Shown: piece by piece, positions 36,151 through 46,839 of the stretch
Numbering within the stretch: the stretch's first letter is position 1
How the letters are laid out: each line of letters starts with the position of its first letter
Assembly: GCA_024752435.1 (NCBI GenBank)
Contig: CP103023.1
Coordinates: 1,178,001-1,242,000 of the forward strand
Reading direction: 5' to 3'
Length of the DNA: 64,000 bases
Source of the DNA: Allantophomopsis cytisporea
Lineage: Eukaryota > Ascomycota > Leotiomycetes > Phacidiales > Phacidiaceae
Translations under genes and position numbers: made by a program
Notes under the pieces: model-generated
The model's database searches: none
Told to the model about the DNA's origin: nothing
Seen by the model: the letters and a program-made list of their open reading frames with translations, nothing else

Positions 36151-38417
36151 TGGGTTTGGGAGGGGATTTGGCGATGGTTGATCTGGACATGGAATTTACT
36201 TGTACTTGTACTTGCACTTGAAATTGGGTTGAAGTTGAACGTGCACTTGAACTCAAAACCGGGGCCAGAAAATACCCTTAGTCACCCAGATATGCGTTTG
36301 TATGAACGTGGCAGCTAAGTAACAAGATGCAAGAAATTTCAATGCGTTCGAACAATATTGACAAAAAGTACTCCCATCCAAAGACGGCACTGTCCACAAC
36401 ACAAGCAAATAACCTCTAAGTTGCTAACTGAAAGTTTCTCCGGGCACCCATAACAATTTCTCTCTTGAATGCATGTGCAAAAGTTGCATATCGCAAGGGC
36501 TTTCATTCCCAAGACCTCGGTGCTGATATCTTCGACATTTTCATTATTGTGGCAACCATGGAATTCACTCATTGTTACAACTTTCTATATCACGCACACT
36601 ATAAGTGACGTTCGCAACAAAGGTAAACAGCATACAACATAACCTACTGCTGCTATATAAAAGTGCACTCTATATGTAATGCACAATATTCAGAGCGAAA
36701 ATCAAGTGTTGTCAAATCGTGCGATAACGCACAAGACCTTCGTAGTATATATGTTAAGACTACTACATAACTTGAACATTGATGTCTTGAAATCTCTCGA
36801 GCCCGAAAATATTCATCATGCAAAAGACCTGACGCGTATCGTGGTTCTAGGCCCAGAAGAAACGTTGAGCTGGCCTTCAATTAGAAGCAAGACCTTCTAG
36901 GATCGATAAATAAGCATAGATCCTGGCGCCTAAATCATTCGAGATTTTATAAGTGGTAGTAGGGTCTTGATGCCGATGTTTTCGAGTATCCATTTTGTAG
37001 AGAACGTATGTCTCTTACGTCAGAGATCCTCGTGTTTGGGCTATGCGTGCGTAATCAAGGTCAGCGAGGCTGTTTTGGGAATATTGGAGTCTCTATGATC
37101 TTGCGTTCTTATGGGATCTGTTCAGATGTAGCTTAAAAAGGAAGGGGAAAAAAGAACAAGAGAGGAAGGGAACGTTTGCTAGGAGAAATTCCTAGGTTCT
37201 TCGTGGACTGTTGTGTTGTGTGATGGGTGTGTGATGATGGCTTGATAGAAACATGAGGGAGAGTTATGCGGAATAGGCAGGTGTTGACTGCAAACTTGAT
37301 GAGAAAGGAGGTTGGTAGGCGTTAAGATACCAGGTTGATGATGCAGCCACAAAGCTGTAAGGTAAATGTCCCGTAAGATAGGTAATGTAAGTAACCTCAG
37401 AGACTACTACTTTGGTTGGTGTTTGAGGTTACGGTGTGATAAACTTGAAACAAGTGGATTTTGGCCAAGTGTTGCCGAGGAGACCTCATTTTGGATAATA
37501 ATATGTTTCAATGGCTGTGTTCCTCTTAATTATGGTACAGCTCTCAATCACTACATGGCTTCGAGTAAACTTACAGGCCAAAGTAACTATGCAATCCCAC
37601 GTATCAATTTCATACCATTGCATAGCGCTATGTGACTATACAGCCCTCAGTGACTTATCTTAGATTCCAAGCTTGACGGACAATGATTGTGGAACAAGAT
37701 TATCTGGGTCATTCATGCAGTAAAAAAGTAAATTTCACGATTACATCTAATTCACGGTGACCAGCCATCAATACTCTGGAATCAAAGTATGAGTCAAGAG
37801 AAGTAATTATATAAGACCCTTATTCCTAGCAATGAAGCTGATGTACAGGATTTGCAATATCGGCTTACAACGAATATATTGCAAAGGAAACTGATTCTCA
37901 TGACTCTCTTATATGAATATCACATCAGAACAAGTACTTGTCATCATCCATTATCTCGTCACCAAATGCCTCATCATCACCATTTACACCTTGCCAGACT
38001 TATCCCGCACTCTGCATCTCTCATATGTAGCTCCATATGGTTGATTTGCAGCGTTTACTTTTGAAAGTAATGAAGTAGAAACAATGCGCCCAAACGACAA
38101 ATTTATACTCAAGCCACTGAGCCGTTCAAGACTCATGGCTGTTGGTAGATGTTTCGAAGTTCGATGTGTATTAGGAAAGTAATCCCAACATACGCAGATA
38201 TAGACGTGTGAGCGCGTTTTAATTGTTTTGGTGCATCTCGTCGGCAAAAAAGTATCAACCAACCTGTTTATTGCAACAACATGGAGGGGAAAAAACTGTA
38301 AAAAGAATACAGACGGGGCACGCCTCACCGGCTGTACCAGAAAACCCCGTTTGGGGATTTTACTGATTTGACAGTAGTCCTTGACCTAGACAGGCGAAGA
38401 TATCGACCCAGCTATAT
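36151..38417. other. 2.3-kb gene-poor region
   Basis: Only short unsupported open frames. A small inverted repeat (AAAACCCC / GGGGATTTT) lies at about 38341-38361, near the tRNA-like element. No mobile-element protein seen. Confidence 0.4.
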
Positions 38418-38507
38418 GACCATGGAGAGTCGAACCCTGGACTCCGCGATTTCAAGAAATTCACGAATTTGCAAGGCCCGACCTATTCCACTAGGCCAAG
38501 GAGACTT
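38418..38507 (-). pseudogene. Degenerate tRNA-like element (A and B boxes, stems not preserved)
   Basis: On the minus strand TGGCCTAGTGG (38498-38488) fits the A-box consensus, and GGTTCGACTCT (38436-38426) nearly fits the B box, with a D-stem-like GGCC/GGTC pair after the A box. The 5' acceptor stretch GTCTCCT has no partner downstream of the T-loop, and the anticodon and T stems pair poorly, even allowing an intron. I read it as a tRNA relic or tRNA-derived sequence rather than a working gene. Confidence 0.3.
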
Positions 38508-38799
38508 ATTGGGTTTCTGCTTGTTCTGGTTTATATAGTACATCTGAGATACCCGCTTCTATGTGAGCACAAAGATGTGGCACTCTTAGCAGCTTACTCA
38601 GGAAAGTGAGAATTCTATAACATCCGAAGAGCACTTACCATATATCATGCTCATATCGTAATCTTTGTATGTAAGGATTCTAACATTCCCAGCTCATCAA
38701 ACAAACAACCAGCGCGCATCATAACTTCGACGCATCAAATCATATTACAACATACGTAACACATAACGTCTATTCACCATCTAGCTACTGCACACCCAA

Positions 38800-40708
38800 T
38801 CAAGAAGTGGTCCCGTTGAGCACCAAAGCCAACAGTTTCTCGAAATCGGGCGTGCCAAATCCAGTAACGGCATCCCAGCCAGTGGTAGCATTCCAGCTGG
38901 CATATGGCACATATGGCGCGGGCAAGCCAGTATAATCATCTGTGCCAGTGCAGCCTGTCGATCCACCAACCGTGATATCGTTCAAGGCATCTTTGCCAAC
39001 CGAATACAACCAAGGGTTCAGGAAGCCGAGTGGGGGCTTTCCGGCTGCGAGAAGGGCGTTATTGAGGAGGGAAACGACAGCCGCGAAGGTAGGGGATGCT
39101 GCACTTGGTGGGTATTAGTCATGAAGTCGGGATATTGACAGATGGAAGGGAAAGAAGGAGGGAAGTAACGTACCTAGTACCGCTATACTCGTCATCCACG
39201 TAGTCGCCCGAGGTATAGTCCTTCTCAATGACATGGAAACGCACACCTTGCGCCGCAACATCCGGGGATGCACGACCGGACGCATTGTAAAGACCCTCCT
39301 GGCGATCGCCGACGAAGTCAAGGTAAGCACTGACAGCATCGTCTTGCCAGTCAGGGCGTGCCCAGTAATCACTGAACCCACCTCCAGACCAGTAGACAGC
39401 AACCTCAGGGTCATATTGGTAAGTCGCGCCAACGGATGTAACGTAAGGGCAAGAGGGTGGGAACTGCGGGTTGAAGCGCGTAGTGTTAGTACCGTCGTTG
39501 GTCTCGCAGGCTGTGCCGACACCAGCGTCGCCGGACGCGAAGAGAATAGAGACACCACGAGCGCCGAGTTGTCCGAATAAATTGCAGACGTTGGAGGCGT
39601 AGGAGTATGGGACTGATTGCTCGTCCTCGCCGTACGATGTTGTGATAGTCTGTGGAAGCTCCGAATCATCCACACCGAGGATGTAGGTAAGAAAATCGAG
39701 GTAAGGCTCGTTCTCATTGTCTGCTGGGTCGGGCTGGTCGTTGTCTGGATCCAGCTCGCCGAGGCCACCGGTTGAGTAGTAGGTGATTGGCGTGTTGTAA
39801 GCGATGGACGCGGCATATTGGATATCCAGGTTGGCTTCACCATCATCGTCTGTGGCGTCTTCTTGTGTGTCGAGGCCACCATTTATCAAGACATAGGAAA
39901 AGTTCTGGCCCTCTGCATATGGTGCGTACGTTTCAAGGAATACGGCTAGGTTGTCGAACTTGGCATATTCCTCCAGGTAGCCGCATACACCGAACAGTGA
40001 ACCGTTGGATGGTGTGGCGTAGTAGTCACCAATGTTATACAGGGCTCTAATACAAGCTGGGGTGATTGAAGTGTTGCAAGAAGCAGAGACATCAAGTGTG
40101 GGCACCGTTGGGGCTTGAGCGATATTCTTGAGATCTGTGCCACCAACAACTTCGAACACTTTTGAGCTCTGAGCCTTGATCTGTCCAAAGCGGATAGTTG
40201 GCTGAATCATGGTAATGTGTGCGGCGACATCCTGTGGAACTGAATATTGAAGAGTACGGGTCTTCTCGACGTTGTGAGTGAGATCCTTGTAGACATAGAA
40301 TTCAGTGTCCATCATGGATTCGGCTTGGCTAATGCTAGCCCAGAAGTTGATCCATTCACCATCGTCTGTAATGTCTTTCTCTGCAACCCCGGACTCATGC
40401 AACCAAGTAAGAACTGCCTCAGTTGATTCCTCTCTTGGCTTGATAAGGGCCTTCAGTTCATCACGCTTAAGATGCTGACCATATTTTGGGTTGTTTGGAG
40501 TGGAAACAGCAAGTAAGGTCTGGTGAAAGAGTTCCTCATTTTGCTGTTGGAGAGCAATCCTAAATTTGATGCGCTTCTCTGGTGATGGAACTTGGAATTG
40601 AGTCCACCCCTTTGGCACATCTTTCAACTGCTCAAATACCTCCAAGCCGGAAGCAAAGGAAGTGCCAACAACGGACAGCAACCCTGCGACAAATATAGAA
40701 GCCCGCAT
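38800..40708 (-). CDS. Secreted tripeptidyl peptidase, sedolisin family (S53), 612 aa
   Basis: Two exons, 40708-39174 and 39103-38800 (70-nt intron), 612 aa. A signal peptide MRASIFVAGLLSVVGTSFAS leads into a pro-domain (about residues 20-190: WTQFQVPSPEKRIKFRIALQQ, NPKYGQHL, FGQIKAQS). The peptidase domain carries the sedolisin catalytic set: Glu about 291 and Asp about 295 in GEANLDIQYA, the oxyanion Asp about 393 in ASGDAGVG, and the nucleophile Ser 512 in SGTSAASPTFA, whose codon is split by the intron. A calcium site is expected in the C-terminal DALNDITVGGSTGC / GWDAVTGFGTPDF region. Several NxS/T sites suggest glycosylation. The enzyme would be secreted, auto-activated at acid pH, and would release tripeptides from protein N-termini for nutrition; it is of the kind made by saprotrophic and plant-pathogenic fungi. 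Complete. Confidence 0.95.
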
Positions 40709-42355
40709 TGTAGACTAAAACTAAAACATAAATCAGATAATGTCAATATAAGTGGAGAGGGTAAGAACCATACCTAATGATACTTAAGCTTTACAATAAG
40801 CAAAGGTATCTCTGAAAACGGATGTTCAAGTTCAGTTAAGAACTTGTCCCGGAGCAGAATGGAGAGCAAGAGCACAAGTTTAGAGGGACGACACCCATAG
40901 TTATATGTCTCTACATCACAATCCATCTCACGATGCACTGGAAGAATTATTGTCTGTCGAGAGATCAACAGTTCGTGTGAAGACGAACTATTGCCGCAAT
41001 GCCCCTGTCTACTTCCTTATCAACTGCCTGATACGGACTGGATTGATCCACCGGACCATGAGACGAGCAAGTCGGCGCAGGGGTCCCTACAGAGTTACAC
41101 GCCATGGATATGGGAATTCGTATGGGCTCAGGCGTGTCTCTCCGTCGCACGACACCAAGATGTTCGATTTCATCGTTCGCCAGTCTATTTTACCTGCCGT
41201 GCGGCGGTGTCTGCAATTCCAGGAAATCTTGAGAGAACGTCGGTAAACGCATCATCGCTGCGTAACCGACTCACGTATACCGTTCCAACTGCTATGAATA
41301 TTCAAAAATATCGTACCTCGGAGTCCAATTCGGTTTCTGGTACTCGGGCTGTATGGATGCTTCTACGTTGACCTTCTTGATACAGACAAGCACTTACTCG
41401 TAGAAGACTTTGTTAAATAAAGAGATCCCATACGGCTATATCGGCGTTGAGTTATTTGAAGTCCAAAGGGAATGGAAGTGTCACGATAGAGAGTTACCTT
41501 ACCGACTGGGCCTTCAATGTCTTGCGGTACCATGGTTATGACCGGCATGTTCTTCGTATGCACGAGAACGGTACTGGGTACTGAAGTACGAATTCGAGTG
41601 CATACAGAATACGTACCTTGTAGCGGGAGGCCCCTTCGATGAAATATTGTCTAGCTAAATAGTATTGAATATCTGCGGGCCTCGGATGTACTCCACTAAC
41701 GTGCTTCAATGCTTGAGTGAGTAGGTCAACAAGTTTGGGTTGCGATTTGTTGACTGCAGGAAATGGTGTTCGGGGATAGAATTGCGCCTTCTGTGTATAT
41801 TGAAGTGATCCTTGACATCTCAGATACCATCAATGCAACCGTTTATGTTAGAGTGCAGAAGATTAATTCAGACGTAGTCCGAGATGAATTCATTTGGGTA
41901 AATACTTTGTTGGTTTCGATCGACGATAATATAAGTACCGTTACCCTGTCTATCTTCTTTTGAATGTTGTTGGTGGTGTATAGGTTATAGAATTGCGAGA
42001 GAGCACGGTCGTATTGTCTCTCTCTTATCAGTCTATCGGTGAATGACGGCATTCATGTCTTAGGTACCGATGTTACGAGAAATATATTGAGAATGCAAAG
42101 CATACATAGCCAAAACCGAGCATAGAAGCATTTAGCCGTGATATTCGAAAGTCTTAAAAGACATCGATTAATGTATATCATTGGTGAATCAATCGCCAAG
42201 CAATCAACGTCATGTGAAGATTCAATCTATATCAAAGCCCACGTTGCCAATCGCCAGCCGATGGCGGAAAGATTTGTTGGCCAGTGTTCCCCTCCGTGCA
42301 CAAATTCATGATATGGACGAATCCTCAACACCAATTCTTCCACAAACACCAAACC
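40709..42355. other. Intergenic region between the sedolisin and phosphatase genes
   Basis: Divergent spacer of 1.6 kb. Open frames at about 40905-41370 on the plus strand have no recognisable domain and overlap in several frames. No other feature seen. Confidence 0.4.
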
Positions 42356-42975
42356 ATGTCTACAGAACCAGAACCCGTGTCTGTCCTCTTCGTCTGTCTG
42401 GGCAACATCTGCCGGTCGACGATGGCTGAGGGTGTCTTTCGCTCATTGACATCCAAGCCGCCGTACAAGTCTCTGATTCGACACGTCGACTCATGCGGGA
42501 CTGGTGCCTACCACACGGGTGACTCTCCAGACTCACGGACAATGAGCACGTTGCGAGACCACGGTATTAAGGACTACAAGCATAAGGCGCGCAAGGTTGG
42601 TCTCATTCAGTCCTGAGATCCTCTTCATCAGCCCTCCCATCAACAATTCACACCCCGTGATTTCCTACACCCACCCATCTCCCATTTAATTGTGTTTGAA
42701 ACTAACATATAAAGGTACAAAAACTGGACTTTGAAGAGTTTGATTACATTTTTGCCATGGACCGCCAGAACTTGCGGGATTTGCAGAGATTACAGGCATC
42801 GAAGCCAGGAAAGGCTAAGGTCATGCTCTTTGGAGAATATGGGGGTGGCAAGACCGCGGAGGAGATTGATGATCCTTATTATGGTGCACGTGATGGATTC
42901 GAGGTGGCTTATGAGCAAGCTATGCGCTTCTCGAAGAACTTTTTGAAGGATATCTTCCCAGATGTTGAAGCTTAG
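42356..42975 (+). CDS. LTP1: Low-molecular-weight protein tyrosine phosphatase, 166 aa
   Basis: Exons 42356-42595 and 42715-42975; 166 aa, the usual family length. The ATG at 42356 (MSTEPEPVSVLFVCLGN) fits the family start better than the in-frame ATG at 42284. The P-loop C-X5-R is CLGNICRS, with Cys 14 and Arg 20. SCGTGAYHTGDSPDSR and DYIFAMDRQN are conserved, and the general-acid Asp lies in EEIDDPYYG near the C-terminus. The cytosolic enzyme removes phosphate from tyrosine residues and small phosphoesters. The 119-nt intron uses a GTTGGT donor, weaker than the GTAAGT/GTATGT of its neighbours; the AAAG acceptor is also plain. Frame and homology across the join (KARK then VQKLDFEEFDYIF) nevertheless support it. 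Confidence 0.94.
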
Positions 42976-43557
42976 AGTTGATTACATGAGGGTAGGGAGG
43001 AATTAAAGCTATGGAATGTTGTAGGTTATGTGAATTATAGGCGCTGATAGAGTTGGATGGGACCTAGTCTATCAAGATATAAAGACCGGTTGATAGACTT
43101 ATAAATTGTAGATCACTATAAGATAGAATCTCAATTCTGGCTGCTGCTTCATAAACAAGTTGTATTTGGATAATACTTGCAGTGGTTCCCTGGTACTGAC
43201 CATGAACCACAACATATCAGTTATGTCGTCGATCAACCGATCCAATATCGCCAGAGTTTTCAATATTTCTTAAGATTTTATGTGTACTGGGAACTGGATT
43301 TGCAAGACATATGTTTTTTCTTTAACTAACTGCTGGGATATCATGCATTACAGACGCTTCCGCCAAAGTTTTCAAGAAACAGAGATATCATTATCAAGTC
43401 AAGCTCGCCGAAAGGAAGAGAAAATGAAAGGGGAAAAAAAAAAGTTAAAATGATTACGCCCCCGAACACCTTGTGAGATGAAGACCAACTATGATTACGC
43501 TCGGGAAAGACCAGTAATGCTTATATAGTTCAAAAAGCCACGAAAAACCGCAATTCA
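42976..43557. other. Convergent intergenic region
   Basis: 3' regions of the phosphatase and the four-pass membrane protein; an A-rich stretch at about 43425-43450. Nothing else recognised. Confidence 0.45.
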
Positions 43558-44288
43558 CTAATCGGTAAAACCACGCTCACTAGGAATGAGTTCGTAGTCA
43601 CCTTCTGAGGGGATGATATATGCCGAGAGTGCAAGACAAGCAGCAGACAGGATTGTGACACTCCAACTGATTGTACACAAAACCCATGATTTATCGAGTT
43701 TCCAGCCAGGGAAGAATCTCTCATCGTTGTCGTAGAGGTAAGCCTGATCAGGGAATTAGCTTACAGCCACGAAAACAATAGTTGGAGAATACATACCACA
43801 ATAGCCATACTAGCACACTGCGCAACACCGACGATGAATAAAAGAAAGGTCAAAATCTTCCACCCAACCTCTCTCTTCTGACGCCCCCCAAGAATAACCA
43901 CCGCAAAAGCGACAATAGTCACCAGCTCCAAAACCGCCGAGAAGCTCATCATGAAGCCCACACTCCTCCACATACTACAAAAATAGCGGTCCTCATGATG
44001 ACAATCCTCGTACTGGGGGAAATGTACACACGGCTCGGAAGCGAGCGATGAGCAGCGACGATGCAGGCCATATGTATAGTGGATAGTGGTGTCTTTGTGG
44101 GTGGTATTCAGCGAGATCCAGTTGGGGAGGAAGATGGCTGAAAATGTCATCGCCGTGGCTATTGCACTGTCAGTATTATCCCTCATGTCATTCATACTGC
44201 GCCATCGTCATTCTCATTGCGAGTTGCTGAGCTTCTTACCTGCCACAAAGGCCACCAGGCCTGCACTGTAAACAATCAATCTCGTCAT
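43558..44288 (-). CDS. Four-pass membrane protein (claudin/SUR7-like topology), 198 aa
   Basis: Three exons: 44288-44240, 44158-43797 and 43743-43558 (introns 81 and 53 nt); 198 aa. The first exon supplies the first membrane helix (MTRLIVYSAGLVAFVAG), completed after the splice (ATAMTFSAIFLPNWISL). At intron 1 the upstream AG gives an immediate stop, so the acceptor at 44160-44159 is required. Then comes an extracytoplasmic loop with four Cys (HRRCSS, EPCVHF, EDCHHE, YFCSMW), followed by three more helices (VGFMMSFSAVLELVTIVAFAVVIL; ILTFLLFIVGVAQCASMAIVV; LCTISWSVTILSAACLALSAYII) and a short acidic cytosolic tail. The first-loop Cys pattern and four helices recall the claudin/SUR7 superfamily, and many filamentous fungi have such a protein of unknown role. 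Plasma or internal membrane location is inferred. Confidence 0.8.
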
Positions 44289-45170
44289 GCTGGGCGAATC
44301 GATTCGAAAAATTCTCGAGCGATTTTGCAATAGTATTTATTGAGAGCAGAGAAGAAGCTTGAGCTTGAGCTTGAGCTTGAGCTTGAAGTCTATCGCGAAT
44401 TGGACTTGAAATGGTTTGGGTGTTATGATTCGACTGACAGCTCCACTATTATGCAGGCAGCCGCGATGAACAGCAACCAAGAAATCCCTCAGGCGCACGA
44501 AAAATGGCGCGCTTCACACAACCTCACTGCCCAGGTGATCAAGAGGATGGACAGTGTGCACGACGACAAAGTGTGGCGGTGAGAGAAATGGGTGTTGAGA
44601 TATATACTGTAAACTTCTCCGCATAAGGTGCGAAAGGCAACGCAGAGTGTACCTCGTCTCGTCTCAGACCTTCACAGAATCGCATTCGAGAATAATCTGC
44701 TATTGGCTGGGAGGGTGTTGGTGACGTTGCTGGGAAAGCAAGATGGGCGCCTGATAGGCGTCGCTTATCAGATGCTTAGGGTCACTGGGAGAGATCTTCG
44801 AAGGTGAGCCGTGTGTGGACGAGCATTGATTTGACAATGGGGAAGGAGATCTGAGGGTGTGCATTGAAGTGCATCTTGACTGCATCTTGAATTCTGTATC
44901 TGAGTAAGTTCGTCATGTCCGTATCACCGTCTCGCTCTTGTCCGCGTATGCACGTTAAGGTATGGATACATATAGTTAAAGTATGGAAAGGTATCTGAGG
45001 CAAAGGCAGGTAAGATGTGGACGGAGAGCATGCATTGTCTTATTACAACCACTACCCTAATTGATCTGATGATACGAGTAGATATGATTCTCATGATACT
45101 CGACTAATATCCTGGAGAAGCTTCAACACCAAAAACGCCTCGCGATGCCAAGACCTTACGAACGCCATCC
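44289..45170. other. Intergenic region with a GCTTGA hexanucleotide repeat
   Basis: Five perfect copies of GCTTGA at 44357-44386. The overlapping open frame (44340-44582) would give a Leu-Glu run and is taken as chance. No gene supported. Confidence 0.5.
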
Positions 45171-46508
45171 CTATTCGCTGCCATCGCTATCATCCTCGCT
45201 GCCCGATTCCTCACTGCTGCTGGAAGAAGAACTGCTTGACGAACTGGATGATTCTTCCTCTTTTTCCTCATTATCTTCGTCAGAGTCATCATCATCAGAG
45301 TCCTCAGAGCTTGATCCCGAACTGCTAGTATCGCTGTCACTGGAACTATCCTCGGAGCTACTGGTATCATCATCGACAACAGTCCTTTGCTTGCGCTTCC
45401 TGCCAAGCTTCTGTGCACTCCCATCATTCAACTTGAGTCGCTTCTCTTCCTCGTCAGCTGTCGTACTCGAAGCAGATGTACTGCTTGAGACGTCTTCAGC
45501 TGCCAACTCCACCAGTATCCTCTCAGCTCTCATGCGCTTCGCCATCCTTGGTGCCATAGCAGCGTCAGAGAGACCTGACCTGATCTCTTCCTCGTAGGTG
45601 ATATCCTTTGGCGCATTGCGAGCAGTAAGTCCCGCTACGTATTCACTCATGACCACCTCATACTCCTGCTGTTTCTTTTCTAAGTCATTCATCTTCTTGG
45701 AAAAGCCCTTTGCACCAGCGTCGATGTCCTTGACTTTCTCCGCCAAAGCCTCGTCGCGCAATCTCTTTCTTACTCCACCTTGAAGTCCAGCCACGTAGCA
45801 GTAAAGAAACTCGTTGTATTCGATAGGGATGGTCTCAGTGTTGAAAGCGTGTTTAAGGAGGTAGGTCTGATGGTTTTTGTTGAACTTCCAGGAGTCGCGC
45901 GACTCCCGATATTGCCTGAGATAATCAAGAGCAGGACTCAAGCGTTGAGGAGGAGCAGCTGGCTTGACAACCTTTGACGCCTTGGTTGCTTTCTTCGGCT
46001 TTTCTTCTTTTGCTTTTTTCACCCGCTTAACACGCTTTTCTTTCTCATCTGTAATTGACGGGTCCACAGTTTCCTCAACTTTGGGGGGTTCTGGAGTCTG
46101 AAAAACGTCTCCTCTGCAGAAATCTTCGAAAGCCTGATCGTCGGAATTTTGTTGCGCAACCCAAGTATTGAACAGTTGCTTTATACTGTCGCCATCCTCC
46201 ACCTTTGTCTCGGGCGTGAATGTGACAGACTTCTGTCTCTTCAGGCGATTAACTGGTGTAGAAGGAAGAGCAGCTACTGGCTCAGAGTCCGCTGATTCGA
46301 ACTTTGATTTCTTTGCTGGCTGAACTTCCTCATCTGATTTGGTAGCCGATCGTTTTTTGGATTGAACATCCTGAACAGTCGCGGTCGCAGGAGGTGTTGG
46401 CAGTGCCTGTTCCGGGGTGTCTGGGGCAGATTTGAGCTTCAATCCCAATCGTTTCCATGCGGGAACATGTGGCTTCGAAGCATCGGTCGGATTAGATGAG
46501 GCCACCAT
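45171..46508 (-). CDS. WKF-domain nuclear/nucleolar-type protein with acidic Ser tail, 445 aa
   Basis: A single exon; start at ATG 46508 (MVASSNPTDASKP), because the longer frame upstream has no earlier ATG. The N-terminal half is basic and disordered (VPAWKRLGLKLKSAP; RLKRQKSVTFTPETKV), with a Lys-rich bipartite-like stretch (KEKRVKRVKKAKEEKPKK). The WKF domain lies at about residues 192-255 (ALDYLRQYRESRDSWKFNKNHQTYLLKHAFN; IPIEYNEFLYCYVAGLQGGVRKRLR). A coiled helix follows, then a basic KLGRKRKQR patch and a long Ser/Asp/Glu tail, with a run of 13 or more Ser. The domain is shared with human C7orf50; such proteins are linked to ribosome biogenesis, so a nucleolar role is inferred, not shown. 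It is divergent from the proteasome gene SCL1, 331 bp apart. Confidence 0.88.
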   Translation of the reverse strand: MVASSNPTDASKPHVPAWKRLGLKLKSAPDTPEQALPTPPATATVQDVQSKKRSATKSDEEVQPAKKSKFESADSEPVAALPSTPVNRLKRQKSVTFTPETKVEDGDSIKQLFNTWVAQQNSDDQAFEDFCRGDVFQTPEPPKVEETVDPSITDEKEKRVKRVKKAKEEKPKKATKASKVVKPAAPPQRLSPALDYLRQYRESRDSWKFNKNHQTYLLKHAFNTETIPIEYNEFLYCYVAGLQGGVRKRLRDEALAEKVKDIDAGAKGFSKKMNDLEKKQQEYEVVMSEYVAGLTARNAPKDITYEEEIRSGLSDAAMAPRMAKRMRAERILVELAAEDVSSSTSASSTTADEEEKRLKLNDGSAQKLGRKRKQRTVVDDDTSSSEDSSSDSDTSSSGSSSEDSDDDDSDEDNEEKEEESSSSSSSSSSSSSEESGSEDDSDGSE

Positions 46509-46839
46509 ATTAACAAACGGTAATATTCGAGAGCCCAACGAAGCTCAGGAAGTGTGATGGTTGGTGTAAGCTATGTAGATCATGCATAATTCTCAAATCC
46601 CAGCCCAAGAACTTTTTGTTTATCGCTCACTGATAAGTTTTTGAAATGCCTTACTGCCTGTATTGTGAGGCCGCACATCGTGAAGCGAAGCTCCAGGCAA
46701 GCTATGAGCACGCGTAGCTACCATCATCGAGCAACATATCAACGACGCCCCCAGCAACCTCTCTCAACACCCCGCAGAGCATCATACAACCCTTCTCATA
46801 GTATCTAAAACAATCTCCAAGCTTAATTTCATATAGACC
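46509..46839. promoter_or_regulatory. Divergent promoter region, WKF gene / SCL1
   Basis: A 331-bp spacer between two start codons on opposite strands. It contains one ACGCGT hexamer (46710-46715), which may be chance. Confidence 0.5.

Noticed and set aside
38341..38361. AAAACCCC/GGGGATTTT inverted repeat as a transposon end
   Set aside because: Short, imperfect and without a partner or target duplication nearby.
40905..41371. Overlapping plus-strand open frames between the sedolisin and phosphatase genes
   Set aside because: Two frames overlap with equal length and neither shows family features or splice continuity.
44340..44582. Open frame encoding a Leu-Glu repeat
   Set aside because: It arises from the GCTTGA hexamer repeat and has no further protein-like features.
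46710..46715. A single ACGCGT between the WKF gene and SCL1 as an MBF site
   Set aside because: One hexamer in a 331-bp spacer is not enough, and neither gene is a typical MBF target.
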